Source of the DNA: Methanomicrobia archaeon LH_S13
GTDB lineage: Archaea; Halobacteriota; Syntropharchaeia; Alkanophagales; Methanospirareceae
Direction: 5' to 3'
Length of the DNA stretch: 10,958 nucleotides
NCBI GenBank assembly: GCA_023659785.1
Contig: JAGXOR010000035.1
Location: forward strand, 1-10,958
Position 1 is the first letter of the stretch, and each line of letters begins with the position of its first letter. Shown here in pieces: positions 1 through 6,317 of the stretch. The translations under genes were made by a program, and so were the position numbers. The notes under the pieces were generated by a model, which was given only the letters and a program-made list of their open reading frames with translations, was not told the origin of the DNA and did no database searches.

Positions 1-221
1 ATGATAGCGGAATCTCTGGTGGATAAGCTGCATTCTAAAGAGCTGGAGCAAAAAAGAAAATTCATATATTCCAGCCAGAATGCCCCAAAGAAGAGGCAGT
101 TTCTTTTAGCGGAACAAAGCTTAGAGAACACATTCAAATCAAAAACACCCCTCCTGAATATGTTATCAGACCAGCAGTTTACAATTTCTTATCTCAAAGC
201 AAAAATGCTTTAGTTGATGAA
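1..221 (+). pseudogene. ATP sulfurylase C-terminal end, upstream part of a Sat-CysC fusion, frameshifted
   Basis: The reading frame that encodes the downstream APS kinase stays open upstream to base 39 and reads AVSFSGTKLREHI, then PPEYVIRPAV. This matches the C-terminal SGTKxRE ... PPxxxxRPxV signature of ATP sulfurylase. The frame has stops at 24-26 and 36-38 and no good start before 222, so it cannot begin inside the window. The frame open at the window edge is frame 1; a -1 shift at the A6 run (50-55) joins it to the kinase frame. The likely ancestor is a bifunctional ATP sulfurylase-APS kinase, an arrangement known in other organisms. The upstream body lies outside the window. The alternative is a homopolymer miscall and an intact fusion gene. 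The ATG at base 1 is not taken as a real start. Confidence 0.6.
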
Positions 222-764
222 ATGTACAAAAACCAAGCAAATCAGAAAGGGTTTGTTTTGTGGTTCACTGGCCTCAGCCAAGCTGGTAAGACCTCTGTTG
301 GCAATAGAGTTCACCAAATTTTGAAAGAGAAAGGTTTGAAGCTTGAAAGATTAGATGGAGATATTGTTCGTCAGTCATTAAGCAAGGATTTGGGATTTTC
401 TAAAAAAGATAGAGACGAGAATATCAGAAGGATAACTATGGTTGCTCGTCTTTTGAGTAAAAATAATATTGGAGTTATCTGCTCTTTCATCTCACCTTAT
501 AGAAAAATCAGGGATATGGCTCGGAGAGAAACCAACAATTTTATAGAAGTATTTTGTAATGCCCCCCTTGGAATTTGTGAAAAAAGAGACAAAAAAGGGT
601 TGTATCAGAAGGCAAGAAGAGGAGAAATCCTAAACTTTACTGGTGTTTCCGATCCCTATGAATCTCCCCAAACTCCTGAGATTGAACTGAGAACAGACCA
701 AGAGAGCATCGAAGAAAGTACAAATAAAATAATTAAGTATTTAGAAGAAAATAGTTTTATATGA
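222..764 (+). CDS. cysC: Adenylylsulfate (APS) kinase
   Basis: It phosphorylates adenosine 5'-phosphosulfate with ATP to give PAPS, the sulfate donor for sulfotransferases; cytoplasmic. The 180-aa product has full family length. Visible motifs are a P-loop GLSQAGKTS (residues 17-25; the family usually has GLSGAGKST), LDGD with an Arg after it (44-50), LGFSKKDRDENIRR (57-70), FISPYR with the Ser that is phosphorylated in the E. coli enzyme (near 91), and the lid KGLYQKAR (125-132) followed by NFTGVSDPYE. ATG 222 is the only ATG in frame before the P-loop. The open frame continues upstream into ATP sulfurylase sequence, so the native product may be the C-terminal half of a fusion. The sulfotransferase downstream is a likely consumer of the PAPS. 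Confidence 0.93.
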   Translation: MYKNQANQKGFVLWFTGLSQAGKTSVGNRVHQILKEKGLKLERLDGDIVRQSLSKDLGFSKKDRDENIRRITMVARLLSKNNIGVICSFISPYRKIRDMARRETNNFIEVFCNAPLGICEKRDKKGLYQKARRGEILNFTGVSDPYESPQTPEIELRTDQESIEESTNKIIKYLEENSFI

Positions 765-800
765 AAGTATCGGAACCTAAGATTATTAAAAGCCGTGGAC

Positions 801-838
801 TATATAAATAGAGAGATGAATAAGAATTATGGAGGAGA
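801..838 (+). promoter_or_regulatory. Archaeal-type TATA box and Shine-Dalgarno for the sulfotransferase
   Basis: TATATAAATAG at 801-811 is a strong archaeal TATA-like element. GGAGGAGA at 831-838 is a near-perfect Shine-Dalgarno, 4 nt before ATG 843. With the usual spacing of about 25 bp, transcription would begin just before the Shine-Dalgarno. This places the start at 843, not at the upstream in-frame GTG 795 or ATG 816: the first would put the TATA box inside the coding region. The transcription start is inferred. Confidence 0.55.
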
Positions 839-842
839 GAAT

Positions 843-1763
843 ATGGTGAGCAAAGAACACAATCTTAGACGACCAGATTTTTTCATTGTGGGTGCGCCAA
901 AATGTGGAACAACATCAATGACCGAATATCTTAGACAGCATCCTGATGTATTCATGGCCCGTGGGGAGCCACATTTCTTTGGTAGTGATATTCCTTCTAG
1001 GCTGAGGGGGAGGAAGGAAGAAGAATATCTAGATTGCTTTTCTGAAGCCCGAAACGAGAAGATGGTAGGGGAGAAATCTACATGGTATCTATATTCAAAA
1101 CGGGCAGCAGCAGAAATCAAGCAGCTTTGCCCTCATGCAAAAATTATCATTCAACTTAGAAATCCTGTTGACATGCTTTATTCATTACATGGCCAATTTG
1201 CCTATCTCTTAAGTGTTGAGGATATTGTCAATTTTGAGGAAGAATTAAACGCAGAAGAAGATCGGAAAAAGGGGTTGCGGTTACCTAAACATGTGCATCC
1301 TGAAAAGCTTTTCTACTCAGAGATTCCTTTGTACACGGAACAAATCAAAAGGTATGTAGATGCTTTTGGATGGGATCAGATTCATGTAATTGTCTTTGAT
1401 GATTTAGTAAGCAACACATTGAAAGTATATAAAGAAGTTTTGAGATTTCTGGAAGTTGATGATCATACCCCGAATCTCAAGGTGTACAATCCTGGCGGTC
1501 TAATAAAAAGTCAGATAGTTCACGACATAATGAGGAATTCTTGGATAAGAAGAGTGGCAAGAACCTTCCTACCAACCACAACTAGTCGTAGAGTAGGGCA
1601 GATGCTTTCTTCTTGGAACAGGAAGCCCAGGCCACCGATGGAAAAGCATGTGCGTAAGCGACTTCAGGAACAGTTCGCACCAGAGGTGGAACAATTAAGT
1701 AAGCTGCTGGACCGGGACTTGACCTATTGGTGTAAGCAGGATACTCCATGCGTGTTCGGATAA
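843..1763 (+). CDS. PAPS-dependent sulfotransferase, 3' end overprinted by an IS
   Basis: It transfers sulfate from PAPS to a hydroxyl or amine acceptor, here probably a glycan or glycolipid (acceptor unknown). The product is 306 aa. The 5'-phosphosulfate loop is APKCGTTSM (residues 18-26), and the 3'-phosphate site is IIQLRNPVDMLYSLHGQ with Arg106 and Ser114. EKSTWYLY and LDRDLTYW near the end also fit the family, most like the heparan-sulfate-type branch common in bacteria and archaea. The start at 843 is fixed by the Shine-Dalgarno at 831-838. Oddly, the last five codons and the stop (from 1747 on) lie inside the left inverted repeat of the downstream IS4 element, so the original C-terminus is replaced. 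The loss may be small, because the family usually ends soon after the DLxxW motif. It is probably served by the APS kinase just upstream. Confidence 0.9.
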   Translation: MVSKEHNLRRPDFFIVGAPKCGTTSMTEYLRQHPDVFMARGEPHFFGSDIPSRLRGRKEEEYLDCFSEARNEKMVGEKSTWYLYSKRAAAEIKQLCPHAKIIIQLRNPVDMLYSLHGQFAYLLSVEDIVNFEEELNAEEDRKKGLRLPKHVHPEKLFYSEIPLYTEQIKRYVDAFGWDQIHVIVFDDLVSNTLKVYKEVLRFLEVDDHTPNLKVYNPGGLIKSQIVHDIMRNSWIRRVARTFLPTTTSRRVGQMLSSWNRKPRPPMEKHVRKRLQEQFAPEVEQLSKLLDRDLTYWCKQDTPCVFG

Positions 1764-1764
1764 G
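1747..1764 (+). repeat. Left terminal inverted repeat of the IS4-family element
   Basis: It matches the right repeat in inverted orientation at 17 of 18 positions; the mismatch is base 1760. It contains the last codons and the TAA stop (1761-1763) of the sulfotransferase gene. Confidence 0.85.
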
Positions 1765-1894
1765 AGATTAGTATTCTAACTATTGATACTTTTTATATGG
1801 CATAAAAGCGATTATTTTACCTGGTGAGCCAATGTATGATTTCAGATAAGGAAAATAGTGTAGATCCTACGGTACAGACCAGACCATTGTTGAG

Positions 1895-2011
1895 ATGTTT
1901 CCAGAGGATTTTTTGAGAAACAACGCTCGGGCTCGGGTTTGGGGTACGTTTTTTGTGTACTATCAGGGGGCTAAAACGGAAATACGAGGAAAAAGCGAAG
2001 ACCCCCCTTGA
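1895..2011 (+). pseudogene. Transposase N-terminal fragment, out of frame with the main ORF
   Basis: In frame 2, ATG 1895 reads MFPEDFLRNNARARVWG and ends ...GKSEDPP at a TGA (2009-2011). The opening resembles IS4-family transposase N-termini, which carry a FPxDFLRxxAR-like segment. The stop falls exactly on a C6 run (2002-2007). A -1 slip there gives SEDPP-LSISSFHDRFTPEMV, joining the main transposase frame in the expected order. The stretch between the two motifs is shorter than I expect for the family, so a small internal deletion is also possible. Bases 1765-1894 show no other gene. Confidence 0.5.
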
Positions 2012-3087
2012 GCATAAGTAGTTTCCACGACAGGTTCACACCTGAGATGGTCGATTTTCTCAGAATGTGTGTGCTTCATGCGATTGAGTTTCAAGCACAG
2101 CAAACCGGTCGTGTTTTGGATGACAAATTGAAGCGTTTTAAGGATTTGGTTATTCAAGACAGCACGATTATCCGGCTGCATGAATCTCTTGCGAAGATGT
2201 GGCCTGCTGCAAGGACGAAGAAAGCCGCTGCTGGCGTTAAAGTCTCATGTATCGTTAGTGCTGTTGCCGATAGCCCTAAATCGGTGAGAATATACCCGGA
2301 AAGGACCTCAGAGGCTAAAATACTCCGATTGGGACCCTGGCTCAGGGACCGTATCCTGCTCATCGATCTTGGATACTTCAAATACCTATTCTTTGACAGA
2401 ATTGACGGTTATGGTGGCTATTTCGTCAGCAGGCTGAAAGGAAACGCGAATCCGCGGATTGTTGGAGTCAATCGTAAATGTCGAGGTAACTCGATAGATG
2501 TCGTGGGAAAGAAATTGAGAGATGTTCTTCCTCGCTTGAAGCGGGAGATACTTGATGTTGAAGTGGAAGTGGAATTCAAGAGGAGAAAGTATAAGGGTAA
2601 ACAGAGCACCGTGAAGAGAAGATTCAGAATGGTGTGTGCTTTCAATTCTGACTCAGGGAAGTATCACACATATTTGACTAATATTCGCGTTGAAATCTTA
2701 TCCGCTGAGGAGATCGCACTCCTGTACGGAGCGAGATGGGAAATAGAACTGATATTCAAGGAGTTAAAAAGTCACTATCGCATGGATCAGATATCAAGTG
2801 CAAACCCAAACATTGTGAAATGCTTGATTTGGATTGCTATTCTGACGTTAATGTGCTCACGCAGAATACTACGGTTGATTCGTAATGCCAATCCGGAAAA
2901 AGCGAACAAATACACGCATTTACGATGGGTAAAGGTATTTACTGAGCACGCAGGCCGATTGTTAACCGAAGTGCTCGAATGCATGGGGCTGAAACTTGAT
3001 ATGCTTACCTTATACGATATTTATCTCGGTCAAGGATGCGATCCTAATGTTAAGCGGGAGAGGCTGATGGAGCGATGGGTTACTTAA
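2008..3087 (+). CDS. IS4-family transposase, main (catalytic) ORF
   Basis: This DDE transposase cuts and pastes the surrounding IS. The frame yields about 360 aa, while IS4-family enzymes are usually longer. SSFHDRFTPEMV opens the conserved core. Catalytic residues counted from TTG 2008: Asp51 in LVIQDSTIIRL, Asp120 in LLIDLGYFKY, and Glu247 in YGARWEIELIFKELK. The last fits the family signature Y-x2-R-x3-E-x6-K exactly (Y240, R243, E247, K254). GGYFVSRLKGNANPRIV is also typical. The TTG is a nominal start: the true N-terminus lies in the fragment at 1895-2011, so the ORF is a frameshifted gene unless a programmed -1 slip at C6 restores it. It reads in the same direction as the sulfotransferase. 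Confidence 0.85.
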   Translation: MSISSFHDRFTPEMVDFLRMCVLHAIEFQAQQTGRVLDDKLKRFKDLVIQDSTIIRLHESLAKMWPAARTKKAAAGVKVSCIVSAVADSPKSVRIYPERTSEAKILRLGPWLRDRILLIDLGYFKYLFFDRIDGYGGYFVSRLKGNANPRIVGVNRKCRGNSIDVVGKKLRDVLPRLKREILDVEVEVEFKRRKYKGKQSTVKRRFRMVCAFNSDSGKYHTYLTNIRVEILSAEEIALLYGARWEIELIFKELKSHYRMDQISSANPNIVKCLIWIAILTLMCSRRILRLIRNANPEKANKYTHLRWVKVFTEHAGRLLTEVLECMGLKLDMLTLYDIYLGQGCDPNVKRERLMERWVT

Positions 3088-3100
3088 CCGAACACGCATG
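3083..3100 (+). repeat. Right terminal inverted repeat of the IS4-family element
   Basis: It mirrors the left repeat (17 of 18) and overlaps the transposase stop region. The 38 bp between it and the convergent CDP-alcohol transferase stop at 3139 hold no gene. Confidence 0.85.
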
Positions 3101-3138
3101 AATATGAATTGGATGCTTTTAGTATATGTTGAATAACG

Positions 3139-3966
3139 TTACCATCCTTTTCCAGCAACCCAAAATCCCTTACGAGCCGTATAATAAATTTTCAAAATCA
3201 AACTAATTAATATTGCCATGCTAAAAGCGATAAGCCATAGATATCTTGCGTTTACTATAAAAAAGCCAATGACCGGAAAATGACCTATTGTTATGTTAAC
3301 TCCAAACCATAAATCAATTATTGAAACAATTAATAAAACAGGGATGAAAAACTTATGGAAATTAAAAATAAGCTTTCCATATCTTATAGATTTTTTTACA
3401 GAAAAAAGAATTTTTTGCGATTTCTTAGTGTCATTCAAATGGGGAGCTTCAGAAGATTTCTCACTCCTTAGAAGGATCACAGAGGCAAGATTTGTGAAAG
3501 CTGATAACGATAAAGACAGTACTGCTAAAAATCCAAAGAGCATCGGCAAAGTATTATGAAATACTTTAGAAATTCCAAAACTCATGCAAATCGGTATAAA
3601 TGAAGTCCCAAATAGGTCAACCACTCCAGCGAGATATTCGCCAAATTTGGATACCGATTTATTATATCTCGCTATTTCTCCGTCAACATAATCAAATATG
3701 AGGTATAAATACAAAAACAATGCTCCAAGGATCCAATATATAGGATTTTCAAAAGTCAAAAACAATCCAGAAATCACTCCAATGAATAAACCAATTAAAG
3801 TAGCTTGGTTGGCGGAAACACCCACTTTTAAAAGTGGTTTTGTGAGGAATATAGATATTGTTCGATGAAATCGGGTAATACGAGGCATTTCTGCTTTTCC
3901 ACCTTCATACCTACTTTCCTGACAGATTTTTCTCAATTCCTTTATTGATTCGCTGCCTTTACTCAT
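3139..3966 (-). CDS. CDP-alcohol phosphatidyltransferase-family membrane protein, altered active site
   Basis: Members move a phospho-alcohol from a CDP-alcohol to another alcohol within the membrane (phospholipid, inositol-phosphate or headgroup synthesis). The 275-aa product has several hydrophobic segments (about residues 52-90, 111-160 and a C-terminal set). The signature DxxDGxxARx8GxxxDxxxD is at 92-117: Asp92, Asp95, Gly96, Ala99, Arg100, Gly109 and Asp117 are present, but the third aspartate is Ala113 (codon gct). That residue is normally needed for metal binding, so activity is doubtful. The start ATG overlaps the end of the transporter gene by 8 nt (ATGAGTAA), which implies translational coupling. 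The substrate is unknown; the operon also encodes a cytidylyltransferase that could make the CDP-alcohol. Confidence 0.87.
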   Translation of the reverse strand: MSKGSESIKELRKICQESRYEGGKAEMPRITRFHRTISIFLTKPLLKVGVSANQATLIGLFIGVISGLFLTFENPIYWILGALFLYLYLIFDYVDGEIARYNKSVSKFGEYLAGVVDLFGTSFIPICMSFGISKVFHNTLPMLFGFLAVLSLSLSAFTNLASVILLRSEKSSEAPHLNDTKKSQKILFSVKKSIRYGKLIFNFHKFFIPVLLIVSIIDLWFGVNITIGHFPVIGFFIVNARYLWLIAFSMAILISLILKIYYTARKGFWVAGKGW

Positions 3967-5227
3967 ATTCCCTCTTCTCCGGGTTATAATTCCACAGTAG
4001 CAACATCAAAATACCCGCAAAAATCGAAGCACCTATCCACAAATAAAACGCTGCATCCCAACCCCAAACATCAGTAAGCCAACCAGAAAGTATCCCTGTA
4101 AGTGCAGCACCGATGTAGCCTACTCCGTCAATGAACCCCGTTGCTGAAGATGCTGCCTTCCTCGTTCCATAATCCATAGGCGCACTCGCAACTATCAAAA
4201 TATGCGGTCCGTAAGTCATGAACCCTACTACCATTAAACACAAAAGCGACAGTACCCACATCTCTACCGGTATCTGCGGGAAAAGCCATGCAGATAAACC
4301 CAACAGGAACAACATAATCGCTGCTATCGGTGCTCTTCTTGATTGAAATACCTTATCAGACATCCATCCTGCAAAGATAGCGCCTACGGAACCAGCGAGA
4401 GGTATCATTGCCGTTTTATATGCTGCCATTGATATTGTTGCATGTTGAGCCTCAAACATATAACTGGGCGCCCAGACCATGAACCCATATCTTACGATGT
4501 TCAAAGCGAAAAGACCGAATGCCATAAACCAAATCGCGGGGTTCCCCAGCGCTTTTATCGTATAACCAAAGCCTAAGTGATGGTCTTTTCTTATTCCTTT
4601 CAATTCATTAGTTTTATTCGCTTCCTCCTCTATGGTAGGAAGTCCAACTTCTTCAGGTGCATTTCTGACTCTAATCCAACAATGGATCGCTGATACAATT
4701 ACGAGAATACCGGGAATCCAGAAACACCATTTCCATCCAAAAGCACCGGCTAAGAAACCGGCGAATGCTAAAGAACAAGCAGCACCTATTTGATATGATG
4801 AACCATATGCACCACCTACTCTGCCCCTCGACTTCAATGGAAACCAATTTGCAATTACCTTTACAGAAGGTGCCCAACCCATGGATTAGAAATATCCGTT
4901 TATCGCCCAAATAAGCGTCAATGCTACCAAAATCTCTGAAAAACCGAAAATGATGTTTAAAAATCCTGATGCTATCAAACCAACCGTGATTAATAGTCTA
5001 CCACCAAATTTGTCCCCTAACTGACCATTAACAAATTGCCCAACTGCATAAGCTCCAAATAGAGCAGTTGCTATTCCTCCTAAAATTGTTCTTGTATAGC
5101 CAAATTCATCCATTATCCCCGGAATAGCCACGGAGAAATTAACCCTGCATAGATAAAAAGTTGCATATGTTATCCACAGTGAGGTAAAAATTATTCTTCT
5201 CCAGTATTTGAATTTTTCAGCTATCAT
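3959..5227 (-). pseudogene. Organophosphate:phosphate antiporter (OPA/GlpT-like MFS) with an in-frame TAA
   Basis: OPA transporters exchange phosphorylated organic compounds (glycerol-3-P, sugar-P, phosphoglycerate) for phosphate. Two open segments, 5227-4889 (113 codons) and 4882-3959 (307 codons), are in the same frame, separated only by TAA (4888-4886) and TCC. Together they give about 422 codons, normal for the family. The junction reads WAINGYF-stop-SMGWAPSVKV. OPA proteins have GYFQxMGW there, so TAA most simply replaces CAA (Gln). Arg28 (YLCRVNF) and the Arg in VRYGFMVWAPSYM match the two phosphate-binding arginines of GlpT. The C-terminal part (GPHILIVASAPMD, GYIGAALTG) is also OPA-like. 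The start overlaps the upstream gene by ATGA. Either the gene is inactive, the codon is read through, or the base is wrong. Confidence 0.88.
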
Positions 5228-5982
5228 AATATTCCCTCCAAAAATTTAGGTGCCCTTTCAAAATCCTGGACAGTATCTATTTCAATCCATCCTCGTTCAA
5301 TTGTCACACATTTAACTTCAATGCCATTATGAACAAGATACTGAATAAAGTCAGTAAGGTAGGCGGCGTCAAATGTTTTTGCCCTAATAAAGGGCTTTCC
5401 ATAAAACTCGTTTTTCGCTTTATGGAAATATTCCTTAAAAATCTCAGCACCCCTTTTAGTGCATTTTAGCATGCCGATAAATTCACCATCTACATCCTTT
5501 TTATTACTTACAATCTTCCCAATTTCCACTACATTTTTATCAGGATCAAAAATGAGATTTTCTGCTTCTTCAATTGGATGCTCTGTTCTTCCTTCGTAAT
5601 AACCATTCCAATCAATATCAACGACAATGGCTATATCCCCACCACTTTCCATCAATCTTCTAACAACATCAGCACCAAATATGATGTCTGAATAAGAAGC
5701 AATAAACTTGTTATTCATTTCCTTCTCCGCGTAAAACAAACTGTTCAGAATATTGTTGTTCCTGTAATTATCATTTATATAATATTTTAAGTTGGAATAA
5801 TTTATCGCTTCTTTTTTATAACCTTTTATGAGGGATATATCAGTAATACCATTCGCATGAAATGCATCCAGTTGATGCTGTAAAATAGTTTTCCCGTTGA
5901 TTTCCAACAGGCATTTTGGCTTGTCATTCGTCAAGGAGCTCAGACGTGTTCCCATCCCCGCAGCTATAATTATCGCTTTCAT
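5224..5982 (-). CDS. LicC-like cytidylyltransferase / NTP transferase
   Basis: The enzyme probably activates a phosphorylated (or phosphono-) small molecule with CTP. The 252-aa product is a single NTP-transferase domain: AAGMGTRLSSLTNDKPKCLLEI (residues 7-28, conserved Lys23), metal-binding SYSDII (Asp99), VDGEFIG mid-domain, and WIEID near the end (Asp236). The motif DWxxYYEGRTEHPxEEAE (around 135-150) is, as I recall, seen in phosphocholine- and phosphonate-type cytidylyltransferases; this is memory, not a search. First gene of the operon: its TGA overlaps the transporter ATG by 4 nt. A TATA-like element 25-32 bp before ATG 5982 suggests a leaderless or nearly leaderless message. A sugar-1-phosphate nucleotidyltransferase is the main alternative. 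Confidence 0.85.
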   Translation of the reverse strand: MKAIIIAAGMGTRLSSLTNDKPKCLLEINGKTILQHQLDAFHANGITDISLIKGYKKEAINYSNLKYYINDNYRNNNILNSLFYAEKEMNNKFIASYSDIIFGADVVRRLMESGGDIAIVVDIDWNGYYEGRTEHPIEEAENLIFDPDKNVVEIGKIVSNKKDVDGEFIGMLKCTKRGAEIFKEYFHKAKNEFYGKPFIRAKTFDAAYLTDFIQYLVHNGIEVKCVTIERGWIEIDTVQDFERAPKFLEGIL

Positions 5983-6006
5983 AATATCAGGTTATTTATG
6001 TAACAG

Positions 6007-6014
6007 TATTTAAA
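6007..6014 (-). promoter_or_regulatory. TATA-like box for the cytidylyltransferase operon
   Basis: TTTAAATA on the - strand is centred about 28 bp upstream of ATG 5982. At the usual archaeal distance this puts the transcription start at or within a few bases of the start codon. No separate Shine-Dalgarno is evident, consistent with a leaderless transcript. Confidence 0.5.
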
Positions 6015-6026
6015 GGTAACGCACAA

Positions 6027-6273
6027 TTTTACTACATTTTACCACTATTCACCAGCGTTCGAGTTATTATACTGCATTTTTACTACAAAATTTGCTTTCC
6101 AGCACCCTCAGTTTCGAACCCTCATCAACCCAAGTTGCGAGCTGAAAAGAGGAGGGGGAAGGGAGAGTAAAATCCTTTAAATTGAAAAAGAGGGGGGCTA
6201 ATTTAAGCGATGGGAAAGGGAAAAGGGAAAAGGGAAAAGAAGAGGTATGTAAATTAATGCAAATTTTTACCAC
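6027..6273 (+). repeat. Four direct copies of TTTTACYAC in the divergent control region
   Basis: Copies on the + strand: TTTTACTAC 6027-6035, TTTTACCAC 6037-6045, TTTTACTAC 6078-6086 and TTTTACCAC 6265-6273. The first two are 10 bp apart, about one helical turn. They flank the operon promoter on one side and the second nucleotidyltransferase promoter on the other. This is an operator-like pattern, with no known regulator assigned. Confidence 0.35.
6212..6245 (+). promoter_or_regulatory. Homopurine tract with G-quadruplex potential
   Basis: A 34-nt all-purine run starts with four GGG tracts (6212, 6218, 6225, 6232) separated by AAA, AAAA and AAAA. This meets the standard G3-N1-7 quadruplex pattern and is also a mirror repeat able to form triplex DNA. 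A second purine run lies at 6143-6167 (GGGGG and GGG), and G6 is at 6192-6197. The rest of the 5983-6315 gap holds no convincing gene; the reading frame opposite the purine runs is low-complexity. Confidence 0.5.
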
Positions 6274-6277
6274 AAAA

Positions 6278-6317
6278 GTTAATAAGCTTACACGCCTACC
6301 CTACTATTCAGTAGGGT
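6278..6317 (+). promoter_or_regulatory. Weak TATA-like element and hairpin over the start codon
   Basis: GTTAATAAG at 6278-6286 is an AT-rich element at a plausible distance from GTG 6316. ACCCTACT (6298-6305) and AGTAGGGT (6310-6317) form a perfect 8-bp stem with loop ATTC, and the stem covers the first two bases of the GTG. It could limit initiation there, act as an operator dyad, or be a scar of a mobile element. Confidence 0.4.

Larger units (their letters stand above)
1747..3100 (+). mobile_element. IS4-family insertion sequence, about 1.35 kb
   Basis: An 18-bp inverted repeat pair bounds a YREK-type transposase: catgcgtgttcggataag at 1747-1764 and cttaaccgaacacgcatg at 3083-3100, matching at 17 of 18 positions. 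Size and repeat length fit IS4-family elements. I see no flush target-site duplication (left flank ...ggatactc, right flank aatatgaa...), so the copy may be old, rearranged, or have ends slightly outside the repeats. The transposase is disrupted at its N-terminus, so the copy is probably immobile on its own. Confidence 0.85.

Noticed and set aside
1..213. A 70-codon ORF in frame 1 as an independent gene
   Set aside because: Its later part overlaps clear ATP sulfurylase sequence in another frame; only its first bases may belong to the upstream end of that gene.
1737..3110. Target-site duplication around the IS4-family element
   Set aside because: Flanks ggatactc and aatatgaa do not match; a shared ATTGG nearby is not flush with the repeats.
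6067..6273. A 68-codon ORF on the - strand in the divergent control region
   Set aside because: It is the complement of purine runs (Phe, Pro, Ser and Leu rich), has no Shine-Dalgarno and no family resemblance.
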